From: Okeanomitos corallinicola TIOX110
Lineage (GTDB): Bacteria; Cyanobacteriota; Cyanobacteriia; Cyanobacteriales; Nostocaceae
Assembly: GCF_038050375.1 (NCBI RefSeq)
Contig: NZ_CP150886.1
Coordinates: forward strand, 2,149,318-2,213,317
Direction: 5' to 3'
DNA length: 64,000 nt
The position numbers and the translations under genes are program-made. This document shows positions 16,833 through 26,775 of the stretch, piece after piece (within the stretch, counting starts at the first letter, position 1; each line of letters starts with the position of its first letter). The notes beneath the pieces are model-generated. The model saw only the letters and a program-made list of their open reading frames with translations, did no database searches and had not been told where the DNA came from.

Positions 16833-17510
16833 TTATACTAAATAACCATCTTCCATTTTTACAATTCTATCAGCAATATCTAAAATTCTATTATCATGAG
16901 TCACCAATAAAATTGTACAACCTTGTTCCTTAGCTAATTTCTGCATTAAATTCACCACATCTCTACCAGACTTACTATCTAAAGCTGCTGTGGGTTCATC
17001 TGCTAAAACCAATTGAGGATGATGCACCAACGCACGCGCAATAGCAACCCGTTGTTTTTGTCCTCCTGAAAGTCCATCAGGATAATAATTCAATCTTTCT
17101 CCTAACCCGACAATTTTTAACATTGCTGCTGCTTTTATTTGTGCTTCTTTAAAAGAAATCTGTGGATCATTTTCAAAAGGCATTTGTACATTTTGTTGAG
17201 CATTTAAAAACCCTAACAAATTATGTGCTTGAAAAATATAACCTATATTTCGTCGCACTTTTACCATTTCATTTTTATTTGCACCAGCTAATTCTTTACC
17301 TAGTATTTTTAAACTTCCACTTTGTACAGATCGTAAACTACCAATTAATGTTAACAATGTGGTTTTACCTGAACCAGAAGGCCCAGTCATGATAACTATT
17401 TCTCCTGGTTTTATTTCTAGGTTGATATCAAAGAGGATTTGTTTTTTTAATGTTCCTTCTCCATAGTAATGGTTGAGGTTAGATACAGAAATTGCTGGTG
17501 TTGTGTTCAT
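16833..17510 (-). CDS. devA: ABC exporter ATPase, DevA family
   Basis: The 225-residue ATPase has Walker A GPSGSGKTT, signature LSGGQKQRVAIARAL and Walker B LVLADEPTAALD. The N-terminus (ISVSNLNHYYGEG) and overall sequence place it in the DevA group. In heterocystous cyanobacteria DevBCA-type exporters move glycolipids or similar molecules with TolC. Here the cognate permease gene upstream is truncated and the membrane fusion partner (DevB) is missing, so the ATPase is probably orphaned. It could be maintained by another DevC or be on the way to decay. Confidence 0.85.
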   Translation of the reverse strand: MNTTPAISVSNLNHYYGEGTLKKQILFDINLEIKPGEIVIMTGPSGSGKTTLLTLIGSLRSVQSGSLKILGKELAGANKNEMVKVRRNIGYIFQAHNLLGFLNAQQNVQMPFENDPQISFKEAQIKAAAMLKIVGLGERLNYYPDGLSGGQKQRVAIARALVHHPQLVLADEPTAALDSKSGRDVVNLMQKLAKEQGCTILLVTHDNRILDIADRIVKMEDGYLV

Positions 17511-17570
17511 GGTTTTTTTGAGGAAACGAACCGCAGAGACGCAGAGTACGCAGAGGAAGATATTTTTTGT

Positions 17571-18220
17571 TTAAAAGACATCAGCAGGATCAGCAGATTG
17601 AAGTTTTTGCATTGCTATTAATGCCGAAATTGAACACATGATAGTTGTGAGGGTAAAAATAAAAATCGCTCTATCTACTGTCATCATTATTGGTAACAAT
17701 GTTGCTTGACGAGTGATTAAATATAAACCTTGAGAAATTGCAAAACCCGGAATAAAACCAATAGCTGCTAAAATTAAAGCTTCTTGAAATACGATTACTA
17801 ACAAATAACGATTTTTAAAACCTATGGCTTTTAAGGTTGCATATTCTGGTAAATGATCAGAAACATCACTATAAAGAATTTGATAAACAATAACTGCACC
17901 AACCACAAAACCAATTATTGCACCTAATGTAAATGTGAACCCTACAGGTGTACTTGTATTCCAAAAACTTTTTTCTTGTGCTACAAATTCCTGTTTAGAT
18001 AAAACTTTCACATCTTTGGGTAAATTTGCTCTTAAATTTTCTAAAACCCAATTTACATCTGCATCATCTTCTAATTTTATTAATCCAAAATCTATTAACC
18101 CGCGTTGTCTTCTTTGTGTACCAAATAAACGCAGAAAATTGACATCACTGGTAATAATATTACCATTCACACCAAAGGAAGTTCCTAATTGAAATAAACC
18201 AACTACATTCACCTCAAAGC
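17571..18220 (-). pseudogene. devC: DevC-like permease, 5' half deleted
   Basis: The frame encodes only the C-terminal ~215 residues of a DevC/FtsX-type permease, which is normally about 385. Visible are the end of the periplasmic region (VVGLFQLGTSFGVNGN) and three membrane helices (about TLGAIIGFVVGAVIVYQILY, YLLVIVFQEALILAAIGFIPG and the last FIFTLTTIMCSISALIAM). Upstream the frame is open a few codons (WKGHNRFEV) and then meets an in-frame TAA at 18243-18245. The homology stops near 18220, where a PadR coding sequence on the other strand begins. A single deletion of the intervening genes best explains this. Confidence 0.85.
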
Positions 18221-18706
18221 GGTTATGACCTTTCCAAAAAATTTAGTGAATGTGTAGGTTATTTTTGGCACGCTTCCCAGCAGCAAATTTACAGAGAATT
18301 AGGGAAACTAGAAACACAAGGTTTTATTGTTTCTGAAATTATTCCCCGTGAAGGCCGTTTAGACAAAAAAATATATTCCATTACTGAAGAAGGTAAGGAA
18401 CATTTAAGAGAGTGGATGAAAAAACCTAGTCAACCAGATACAATCAGAGAAGATATATTAGTAAAAATATTTTCTGGTGATTTAGTACCAGTTAAAGTTT
18501 TAATTGCAGATGTAGAACGTCGTCAGAACATACATTTAGATAAATTATCAAAATATCAAGAAATTGAACAAGAAAATTTTTTAAAAACAGAAGAATTAAC
18601 AAAAGCAGAAAAATTAAAATACCTAGTTTTAAAAGCAGGAATTAGATGTGAAATAGAATGGTTAGGTTGGTGTGATGAAGCATTAGAAATACTGAAAGAT
18701 TTATGA
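18221..18706 (+). pseudogene. PadR-family regulator, 5' end deleted
   Basis: From 18221 the frame reads GYDLSKKFSECVGYFWHASQ, the first recognition helix region of PadR/Vir-type winged-helix regulators, through TQGFIVSEII..DKKIYSITEEG to the C-terminal coiled-coil dimer part. About 20 residues that precede GYDL in PadR proteins, the start codon and the promoter are absent, replaced by devC antisense sequence. The internal Met at codon 18416 would give 96 residues without the DNA-binding domain. In related genomes padR genes often face devBCA operons, fitting a shared deletion. Confidence 0.85.
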
Positions 18707-18723
18707 CCACAAAAATAAAAAAA

Positions 18724-18740
18724 GCGGGCAAAATGCCCGC
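18724..18740 (-). terminator. Rho-independent terminator
   Basis: GCGGGCA-AAA-TGCCCGC forms a 7-bp perfect GC-rich stem. On the minus strand it is followed by a long T-rich run (complement of the A tract at 18710-18723), as expected for the end of the RTX gene 29 bp upstream. Confidence 0.8.
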
Positions 18741-18768
18741 CAAATAAAATAATAAAAACATCAGATAA

Positions 18769-21700
18769 CTAAGCAATAACGAGGAAATCACTACCACTTA
18801 AAGTAATAGCAGAATTACCAATTTCCGCAAACTCAAACACAGTATCCGTACCTAAAACACTACCATCTTGGTTATAGAATAAACTGCCAGTTCCTTGACT
18901 ATAAACAATTCGCGCACTACTAGCATTCACCAAACTATTATTAGCTACAACAGCAAAATCAGTTAATACTTGTCCTGCGCTATTTGTCATAGATTTAAAA
19001 GTTGATTTACTCAATAAAATCTGATCTTGTCCTACCACAAATTGAGTAATTGAATCAACACCTAAACTACTGCTCAAAGACCGACTATTACCTTTAAACT
19101 GATATTTATCACCACCTGTTCCTCCATTCAAAGTATCATTTCCAGCACCTCCCCAAAGTAAATCATTTCCAGCTTGTCCAATTAATTGATCATCTCCATT
19201 TCCACCCAGGATAGTATTATCTAAAGAGTTACCAGTTAATACATCATTAGCTAAACCACCAGTGACATTTTCAATCACATTATTAGCAGATAAAACCAAA
19301 CTCAGATTACTATTTACTGTTTGTAATGCAGTAGTTCCTAAGTTGATATTCACTCCAGTCTTAGTACCAGTAAAATTAATTAAATCAGTGCCACCTGTGG
19401 TAGTTTCGTTAATGGTATCTGTTCCTAAAACAGTATTAGCCGCAAACAAATAACTGTCATTACCGGCTAAACCAGAAAGAGTATTATTGTTGCTATTCCC
19501 TTTGATGATATTTGCATTGGCATTTCCTGTACCATTAATTGCATTTTTCCCAGACAGCGTTAGATTTTCTACTCCTACAGGTAAGGTGATGGTGCTGGAA
19601 GAACTCAAGGTATCAGTAATTGTGGTTAATACACTACTAGCTGTGCCTAAGTTGCCATTAGTGGGATTACTTAATGTTAGATTAAAGGTTTCATTCGCTT
19701 CATTAACAGAATTATTAAGAATGGGAATACTAATGGTTTTACTTGTTTCCCCTGGGTTAAATGTTAATGTTCCGCTAGTGCTGGTGTAGTCTGAACCTGC
19801 TTTGGCTTTTAAGTCAGACGTTGCATATTGAACTGTGATAGTTTGGTTGCTGGTATCGTCTAAAGTGACTGTATAAACCACATTTTGGGAATTGGTTTTA
19901 CCTTCTACTACTGTTTGTTTTTTGCTGAGATTAATATTTACAGATGATGCAACAACATCTTGATTATAGGCAAAGTAATCACCTGTGAGACTCAAGCCTG
20001 TTTGATTTCGGATTATACCAATGAGTTCATCTGGTTCTGTTCCCGGTTTATTTATGAATATTTGAGTATCTGCACCGACAACAGTCAAAAGGTAATTACT
20101 GCTTGTTCCTTGCAGTTGAATAACATCCCCTTCTGTGGGGTTAAAGTCTTCAATTTCGGCATAGTCACTGTTACCATTGGTGGTACTATTACCGTCATCA
20201 TAACCAATCCAGGTGGCATCACCTAGTATAAAGCGATCTGCTCCAATTCCTCCTTCTAGATAGTCTCTTTCACCGCGTCCAGGGTTTATGCTGGTGGGAT
20301 CTACTCCAGTTAGGGTGTCATTACCTTCTTCTCCATAGACATTGTCATCACCTGCACCCCCTGAGATAGTGTCATTCCCATCTCCACCATAAATCCCGTA
20401 CCAGTAGTAGTTTTCACTGTCTGAAGTACCAACAATTACGTCAGCAAAGGCAGTCCCTTTAAAACCTCCATTCAGTCCAAAACCTTCGTTGAAACTTTCA
20501 ATGGAGATGAGAGTGTCAACTTCACTACCAATGGTAATAGTTCCATTACCCGTTGTCGGGTCATAGGTCATGGTTAACCCGGTAGTGCGATCGCTATAAT
20601 CAGCTACATAGTAGTCAAATCCTGTACCGCCATTGATGGTATCGTTACCTATATCGCTATAAATAACATCATCTCCAACACCACCATTTAAGCTATCATT
20701 GCCATTACCACCATACAAGTAATCATTTCCAGCATCGCCATTGAGAACGTCATTACCTTCTTCTCCATAGACATTGTCATCACCTGCACCCCCTGAGATA
20801 GTATCGTTCCCATCTCCACCATAAATCCCGTACCAGTAGTAGTTTTCACTGTCTGAAGTACCAACAATTACGTCAGCAAAGGCAGTCCCTTTAAAACCTC
20901 CATTCAGTCCAAAACCTTCGTTGAAACTTTCAATGGAGATGAGAGTGTCAACTTCACTACCAATGGTAATAGTTCCATTACCCGTTGTCGGGTCATAGGT
21001 CATGGTTAACCCGGTAGTGCGATCGCTATAATCAGCTACATAGTAGTCAAATCCTGTACCGCCATTGATGGTATCGTTACCTATATCGCTATAAATAACA
21101 TCATCTCCAACACCACCATTTAAGCTATCATTGCCATTACCACCATACAAGTAATCATTTCCAGCATCGCCATTGAGAACGTCATTACCTTCTTCTCCAT
21201 AGACATTGTCATCACCTGCACCCCCTGAGATAGTATCGTTCCCATCTCCACCATAAATCCCGTACCAGTAGTAGTTTTCACTGTCTGAAGTACCAACAAT
21301 TACGTCAGCAAAGGCAGTCCCTTTAAAACCTCCATTCAGTCCAAAACCTTCGTTGAAACTTTCAATGGAGATGAGAGTGTCAACTTCACTACCAATGGTA
21401 ATAGTTCCATTACCCGTTGTCGGGTCATAGGTCATGGTTAACCCGGTAGTGCGATCGCTATAATCAGCTACATAGTAGTCAAATCCTGTACCGCCATTGA
21501 TGGTATCGTTACCTATATCGCTATAAATAACATCATCTCCAACACCACCATTTAAGCTATCATTGCCATTACCACCATACAAGTAATCATTTCCAGCATC
21601 GCCATTGAGAACGTCATTACCTTCTTCTCCATAGACATTGTCATCACCTGCACCCCCTGAGATAGTATCGTTCCCATCTCCACCATAAATCCCGTACCAG

Positions 21701-22590
21701 TAGTAGTTTTCACTGTCTGAAGTACCAACAATTACGTCAGCAAAGGCAGTCCCTTTAAAACCTCCATTCAGTCCAAAACCTTCGTTGAAACTTTCAATGG
21801 AGATGAGAGTGTCAACTTCACTACCAATGGTAATAGTTCCATTACCCGTTGTCGGGTCATAGGTCATGGTTAACCCGGTAGTGCGATCGCTGTAATCAGC
21901 TACATAGTAGTCAAATCCTGTAGCTCCATTAATGGTATCGTTACCTGCATCACTGAAGATAATATCATTTCCACCACCACCATTTAAGCTATCATTACCT
22001 TCGAGTCCATAAAGCCTATCATTACCGCCCAACCCACTGATAACATCATTCCCAGTAGTTCCTGTAATGGTATCATTACCTGACGTACCCGAAAGATTCG
22101 CTTGCTCAACTAAAACACTTTCCCCATCCACATCAATAACTGCTGTATCATCCTCATTCTTTAAAACCTCTAAGGTTGCAGCATCCAAACTATTACCTTG
22201 CACTAACTCAGCAAAAATTGCCCCTTCATCTCCTGACGCATCCAAAGTATTAATTTGAGCATCTACAAAATGCCCAATTTCTTCCAATAGCACTCTACTA
22301 ATGGCTTCCGGTGTTCCTGTTTTGACAAGGTAATCTGATAGGTAAATTGTGTTTGTACTGATAGCATAAGCACCCTGAGCAGTTCCTAAAATGCTGCTAT
22401 CAAGGATTTCTATTTGCGGAATTTGACTGAAATCACCTGCTTGCCATTGTAAACGTAAGATTTCCGCAAGATTACGGTTGTATGCTGTACCAAAGGCGGT
22501 ATCTAAAACATACCCAAAACTGTCTAAATTAGACAAGTTTGTAAGGTAAGAGTATGTCAAGTTTAGTGATTGATTAATTATTAAGCTCAT
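18769..22590 (-). CDS. RTX calcium-binding exoprotein with Calx-beta domain and long internal repeats
   Basis: 1273 residues. The N-terminal ~160 residues form the domain common to cyanobacterial RTX proteins, with LLEEIGHFVD around residues 102-110 and SGDEGAIFAELV. This resembles a zincin motif but E replaces the first His, so activity is doubtful. RTX blocks (GGDGNDTISGGAGDD) follow, in four units of 144 residues, then a Calx-beta domain (SVNINLSKKQTVVEG to SSVLTTITD), a further RTX block and a C-terminal end typical of type I secretion substrates. No signal peptide is seen, consistent with that route. A strong terminator follows. Confidence 0.87.
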   Translation of the reverse strand: MSLIINQSLNLTYSYLTNLSNLDSFGYVLDTAFGTAYNRNLAEILRLQWQAGDFSQIPQIEILDSSILGTAQGAYAISTNTIYLSDYLVKTGTPEAISRVLLEEIGHFVDAQINTLDASGDEGAIFAELVQGNSLDAATLEVLKNEDDTAVIDVDGESVLVEQANLSGTSGNDTITGTTGNDVISGLGGNDRLYGLEGNDSLNGGGGNDIIFSDAGNDTINGATGFDYYVADYSDRTTGLTMTYDPTTGNGTITIGSEVDTLISIESFNEGFGLNGGFKGTAFADVIVGTSDSENYYWYGIYGGDGNDTISGGAGDDNVYGEEGNDVLNGDAGNDYLYGGNGNDSLNGGVGDDVIYSDIGNDTINGGTGFDYYVADYSDRTTGLTMTYDPTTGNGTITIGSEVDTLISIESFNEGFGLNGGFKGTAFADVIVGTSDSENYYWYGIYGGDGNDTISGGAGDDNVYGEEGNDVLNGDAGNDYLYGGNGNDSLNGGVGDDVIYSDIGNDTINGGTGFDYYVADYSDRTTGLTMTYDPTTGNGTITIGSEVDTLISIESFNEGFGLNGGFKGTAFADVIVGTSDSENYYWYGIYGGDGNDTISGGAGDDNVYGEEGNDVLNGDAGNDYLYGGNGNDSLNGGVGDDVIYSDIGNDTINGGTGFDYYVADYSDRTTGLTMTYDPTTGNGTITIGSEVDTLISIESFNEGFGLNGGFKGTAFADVIVGTSDSENYYWYGIYGGDGNDTISGGAGDDNVYGEEGNDTLTGVDPTSINPGRGERDYLEGGIGADRFILGDATWIGYDDGNSTTNGNSDYAEIEDFNPTEGDVIQLQGTSSNYLLTVVGADTQIFINKPGTEPDELIGIIRNQTGLSLTGDYFAYNQDVVASSVNINLSKKQTVVEGKTNSQNVVYTVTLDDTSNQTITVQYATSDLKAKAGSDYTSTSGTLTFNPGETSKTISIPILNNSVNEANETFNLTLSNPTNGNLGTASSVLTTITDTLSSSSTITLPVGVENLTLSGKNAINGTGNANANIIKGNSNNNTLSGLAGNDSYLFAANTVLGTDTINETTTGGTDLINFTGTKTGVNINLGTTALQTVNSNLSLVLSANNVIENVTGGLANDVLTGNSLDNTILGGNGDDQLIGQAGNDLLWGGAGNDTLNGGTGGDKYQFKGNSRSLSSSLGVDSITQFVVGQDQILLSKSTFKSMTNSAGQVLTDFAVVANNSLVNASSARIVYSQGTGSLFYNQDGSVLGTDTVFEFAEIGNSAITLSGSDFLVIA
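20321..22040 (-). repeat. Four tandem 432-bp (144-residue) units inside the RTX gene
   Basis: The word TTACCTTCTTCTCCATAGAC recurs at 20321, 20753, 21185 and 21617, exactly 432 bp apart. The sequence between is almost identical over whole units; the copy nearest the gene start has diverged at its far end. Each unit encodes FDYYVADYSDRTTGLTMTYD, a GFGLNGGFKGTAFADVIVGT block and RTX nonapeptides. Confidence 0.93.
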
Positions 22591-23001
22591 AAAGTCTTTT
22601 TACGATTTAATTTGATTTACACATTTTACTCATGCTAACTTGCGATTGACAGCTGAATTGATATAAATAAATGCAATCTATCGGAAGAATTACGTAGTGG
22701 TATTACTTATGATTGTGAATACCAAAGTATCTACAACAACTCAGATGATTAAGACATCAACATCATAAAACCAGGTGGTAAAGGCCTCTTCCAATACTAG
22801 GGTAGTTAATATATGTGATTCGTTATCTCCGAGATAACAACTACAAAACTACTATTCAGAATTTCCGAATGAATATGAATATAAGAAGATATTCTTAAAT
22901 CCCCTAAATCTACTGAAAAAGGGGTGATTGGACTTTAACACCAGTTATCAAGAGGTGCATAAAGTTAATTTATTAACCAAAGACAATGGGTGGTAACTGT
23001 T
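22591..23001. other. Intergenic region with hairpin
   Basis: An AT-rich promoter region for the RTX gene and 3' region of the TPR-CHAT gene. It holds the inverted repeat GTTATCTCCGAGATAAC (22822-22838, 7-bp stem). No gene is seen. Confidence 0.45.
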
Positions 23002-26000
23002 TTAAAGTCGTCCTAATAAAATAAATCCAGACCAATAATAGGGAGAAGAATAGGGTTTTGTTTGCGGTGATAATTGCCTTTGTTGCTCAATTTGTACCTT
23101 GATATAACTGCTCAATTTTGATTCCTGTGGCTGCAAATTTTCCAGTAGACATTCATACCATTTAATCAATTCTTCAACAGTTATTTCTTTTAACCAATTC
23201 GTAGCCTCAGATAAAGCAATTACTGGAGATTGTCGAGAAATTAATTGGCGGTAGAACTCAATACTTACTAAAGCCGTTGCAGATTGTTCAACATTCCAAA
23301 TTGTACTCAAAACATAAGGAACACCAGCAGTTAATAAACCTGTGAATAAACCCACATATTCACTGCTGATACTCTGAATATTATGACTAACGTTTTCAGA
23401 ATTAATAAATGTGAACAGATGATAATTACCAACATCTATTTGACTGATTTCTGCTAAGGTCAAATTTTCTTTATCTGCTAACACCAAAGCTGATTTTTGT
23501 ACTTCCTTGGAATTATTGATTATATCACCCGTGAAATGGAATATATTGTAATTTGCAGATAGGGCATTTTTGATATTTTCTTTATTAACTTGTTCCCCTT
23601 GTAAGTGTTGGCAATTATTAAACATATTTTTCACAATTGCTACTGCAAAGTCAACAGTTGTGATTTTATAACTATTTATATTCTCTTTTATATTCTCTAT
23701 ATTTTCAACACTGAGTAAATTTTTCTCTTGCCAATTTAAGGAATCATATCTATTTAATTCTAATCCTACCTGTACACTAGGTAAGTAACTAATAGTATAG
23801 TTACACTCTGATTGTGCATTGCAGAAAAGAACATGAAGTGGTAATTTATTTAAATCACGGTGGGGAATCAAAATCAGATTTTCGATTCCTTCTAGTTCCT
23901 GAATTACTGTAGAAATATTGAGGATATTTTGTAATTCAAATAACCTCTCTTCCATATTTAATTGCCAGGAATGATGATTATCTGGGTGTTGAGTTTGGTG
24001 ATATTGCTGATATTCTTTTTGCCAATTTTCTAACCATTTCTCGAAGTCTACTAGACGTTGTACTGCTTCTGGTAGGGTTTCTACATCTTGAATAGGTGTT
24101 AGTAATAAAAGCGGTGATGGTGCTTCATGTTTAATAATAAATGTGTGTAAAGCAATGGGGCTAAGATGCCAATAAATAATGGCTGTGGTGGGATTTAATA
24201 AGTTTTGATTTTCTGGATATTGGGGAGAGTAAATTTGCTCCTGCCAACCAGAAAGCATTAATTTTAAACAAGTATTTTTTGAATGTTCGGCAATTTCCCA
24301 AGCTTCTACTAAATCACCTGTTTCTACTGCTAAATCAACACCTAATTGTTGGAAACCGATAAACTTTAAAGCTAGTTGTTTTTTACTTTGTTCTGAGCGG
24401 TTTGTTTGATTTAGTAGTTGTTCTAATATGTATAAACCTTGTTGCTGTAATTCTTGTACTGCTGATATTTCTCTCAAGCCTAAAAGCACTTTACTGAGAG
24501 ATTGTAATACTTCTAAGTGCAGTTCTGTAAAATCTTCAGCTGTTAGGGTTAATAATGCCTGTTGATAGTCAGATATAGCTTGTTGCCAAAAATGGTGGGG
24601 TATGGATTGTTTTTTGCCATGTTCGTAATGTGTATTACCCAGGGCTAAATGTAATCTTCCCCATCCTTCTGGGTGGGTATCGGGACGCAGATATTTCAAC
24701 CCTTCTTGATATGTGGCTAGTTTGCCTTCATAACCTCTACGGTTCAGGGCAGGATTTGATGTGGCAATGGTACTGGTTACACTGAGGGATTCTTTTTCAT
24801 TAACTGCTTTTCCTACAGCTAAAGCCCTTCCCAGCCAAGCTTCCCAGTAGTCAAGTTTGATTTCTAGGGCGTTATCATAGCAAGAAATAGCTTCTGGCAA
24901 TCTATCTAAGTAAAACAGTGCTACGGCTTGATTGTACCAAGCAAGGTGAAAATCAGGTTTGATGTTAATAGCGTGTTGATAGGAATCAATAGATTCTTCT
25001 CTTTTGCCTAAGTTCTCTAAAGCAATACCTCGGTTATACCAAGCAAGGTAAAAATCAGATTGAATTGCTAAAGCCTGATCCCAAGAGTCAATGGCTTCTG
25101 ACCAACGTTGCAGACTAAACAAGACTACACCACGGTCAATGAGAACTTCGTGATAGTCTGGTTGAATTTCTAAGGCTTGGTTGTATGATGCGATCGCCTC
25201 TGCAAACTGTTCCACAATACTTAACGCCACCCCTCGGTAATACCAAGTTTCTTGATCTTCTGGTTGTAAATTTAACGCTGCTTCATAACTAGAAATCGCT
25301 TCCCAGACTAATCCTAGTTTTAACAAAGCTAAACCACGACTAGCCCAAGCTTCTTGATAGTTAGCTTTAAATTCTATAGCTTTATCGAAAGATGCGATCG
25401 CCTCTTCAAATTCTCCAAACTCACCAAGAACTCCCCCCCGGTTATACCAAGCTTTAGAAAAATCAGGTTTCAGTCTCAATGCTTGATCATAAGCGGCAAT
25501 AGCTTCTTCAAATCGGTGTAAGTGAAATAAAGTTAGACCTTGATTAAACCAATATTCATAAGCATCAGGTTGCAGTTTAATAGCTTGACCATAAAAAGTT
25601 AATGCTGCCAATAAATCACCGGATTTAGCCTGTTGTAAACCTTGATAAAACCACTGTTGAGCCTGGTTCGTGACAGTGAGTTGAAAATTATTCCGCTCAA
25701 AAACTTCCGGGTATTGACTTTGCCTACTGTAGGCATCGCGCAGCGATAATTCCGAAGCAAGTTGCTGAACTAAACTGGTACTTTGCTCCAACCTGACCAC
25801 CAACTCATCTAAAGTCTGTGCTACTTGTGGTTCTAAATGGGTCAAAGACTGATCCAACGAATCAGCTACAGGAGATGGTAAAACGTGTTCTATCTCCTCA
25901 AAATCTGGCGCATCCTCCCTAGCAAACTCAAAAACAACAGGTTCAGATGTCTGTAAGTTTTCTTGATAACTCAAGTTTTGAATGTCAGGATTACCCCAAA

Positions 26001-26622
26001 TCTCCTCCAAATTAACAGCTACAGGTAAAATATTGACTTGAGCTTGTTCTTCATAACCCCACAGTTGTTCACCCAAATTTCTGAGTAACTGCTGTCCTGG
26101 ACTATCTGTAATAGTTTCCGCTGATGGTGCGGCGAAAACCTGTGTTGGTTCTGCAAGTTCTTCTAAATGTTGTTGTGAACTTCTTTCTAAACTTTCCTCA
26201 TACCTGTTAGCTAAAAACTCACGGCTTAATAGCTGCACACCAATTTCTGATGCCAACTCACCTACTTTACCTATATTTAATTCACCTAGTTTTACCATCC
26301 GCGTTGCAGTTTGACTATTTGGTGCAGGAGAAGACAATAATCTCTCACCAAATATCAACAACCAATCTATCCAACGCTCCACAGTGATGCGAGGCTCCAT
26401 CCGCTGCAAAAATTTCAGGGCCCATTCTTGTCCCTTTGCTTGATGTACACCTTCGAGTAACTCGTTAAATAACAGTTCTAAATCAGCATTAGTTAACTCC
26501 GGTAAAGTTTGTCCCACCTCAAACCCTTCTAAACCGTCAGCATCTTGAAGCCGATGATTTTCAAAAGGGTACTTGAAAAAATTATTAAGCCACTGCAATA
26601 GCCACCTGAGCATTTGCCACAT
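23002..26622 (-). CDS. TPR protein with degenerate CHAT domain
   Basis: 1206 residues. An N-terminal helical domain of about 130 residues (ADLELLFNELLEGVHQAKG) is shared with the small gene upstream. A linker follows, then about eight canonical 34-residue TPRs (about 330-620, such as HRFEEAIAAYDQALRLKPDF), a helical region, and a C-terminal CHAT (caspase-like) fold from about 960. In CHAT proteases the catalytic His lies in an HFATHG-like motif and Cys in ACxTG. Here the equivalents read FHFTGD (about residue 1026) and INSEN (about 1072), so His is missing and Cys is replaced by Ser. The end (VPYVLSTIWNV...ATALVSIEFYRQL) is intact. The protein probably keeps the fold without activity. Confidence 0.85.
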   Translation of the reverse strand: MWQMLRWLLQWLNNFFKYPFENHRLQDADGLEGFEVGQTLPELTNADLELLFNELLEGVHQAKGQEWALKFLQRMEPRITVERWIDWLLIFGERLLSSPAPNSQTATRMVKLGELNIGKVGELASEIGVQLLSREFLANRYEESLERSSQQHLEELAEPTQVFAAPSAETITDSPGQQLLRNLGEQLWGYEEQAQVNILPVAVNLEEIWGNPDIQNLSYQENLQTSEPVVFEFAREDAPDFEEIEHVLPSPVADSLDQSLTHLEPQVAQTLDELVVRLEQSTSLVQQLASELSLRDAYSRQSQYPEVFERNNFQLTVTNQAQQWFYQGLQQAKSGDLLAALTFYGQAIKLQPDAYEYWFNQGLTLFHLHRFEEAIAAYDQALRLKPDFSKAWYNRGGVLGEFGEFEEAIASFDKAIEFKANYQEAWASRGLALLKLGLVWEAISSYEAALNLQPEDQETWYYRGVALSIVEQFAEAIASYNQALEIQPDYHEVLIDRGVVLFSLQRWSEAIDSWDQALAIQSDFYLAWYNRGIALENLGKREESIDSYQHAINIKPDFHLAWYNQAVALFYLDRLPEAISCYDNALEIKLDYWEAWLGRALAVGKAVNEKESLSVTSTIATSNPALNRRGYEGKLATYQEGLKYLRPDTHPEGWGRLHLALGNTHYEHGKKQSIPHHFWQQAISDYQQALLTLTAEDFTELHLEVLQSLSKVLLGLREISAVQELQQQGLYILEQLLNQTNRSEQSKKQLALKFIGFQQLGVDLAVETGDLVEAWEIAEHSKNTCLKLMLSGWQEQIYSPQYPENQNLLNPTTAIIYWHLSPIALHTFIIKHEAPSPLLLLTPIQDVETLPEAVQRLVDFEKWLENWQKEYQQYHQTQHPDNHHSWQLNMEERLFELQNILNISTVIQELEGIENLILIPHRDLNKLPLHVLFCNAQSECNYTISYLPSVQVGLELNRYDSLNWQEKNLLSVENIENIKENINSYKITTVDFAVAIVKNMFNNCQHLQGEQVNKENIKNALSANYNIFHFTGDIINNSKEVQKSALVLADKENLTLAEISQIDVGNYHLFTFINSENVSHNIQSISSEYVGLFTGLLTAGVPYVLSTIWNVEQSATALVSIEFYRQLISRQSPVIALSEATNWLKEITVEELIKWYECLLENLQPQESKLSSYIKVQIEQQRQLSPQTKPYSSPYYWSGFILLGRL

Positions 26623-26775
26623 TCTTGGATTTTCTTTCTCCTAGATTGTAGCTATCGTTGTGTCAAAAAAATCATTAATTACCTAACAGATTATTCAATT
26701 AATTGAAACATGGATACATATTGTTAGAAAAAACACACAAAAACTTACTAAAATACAGATATGCCCTAGTCTAAT

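Noticed and set aside
20321-22040. Long direct repeats as possible insertion sequences
   Set aside because: They are in frame, without transposase or terminal inverted repeats, and encode RTX blocks.
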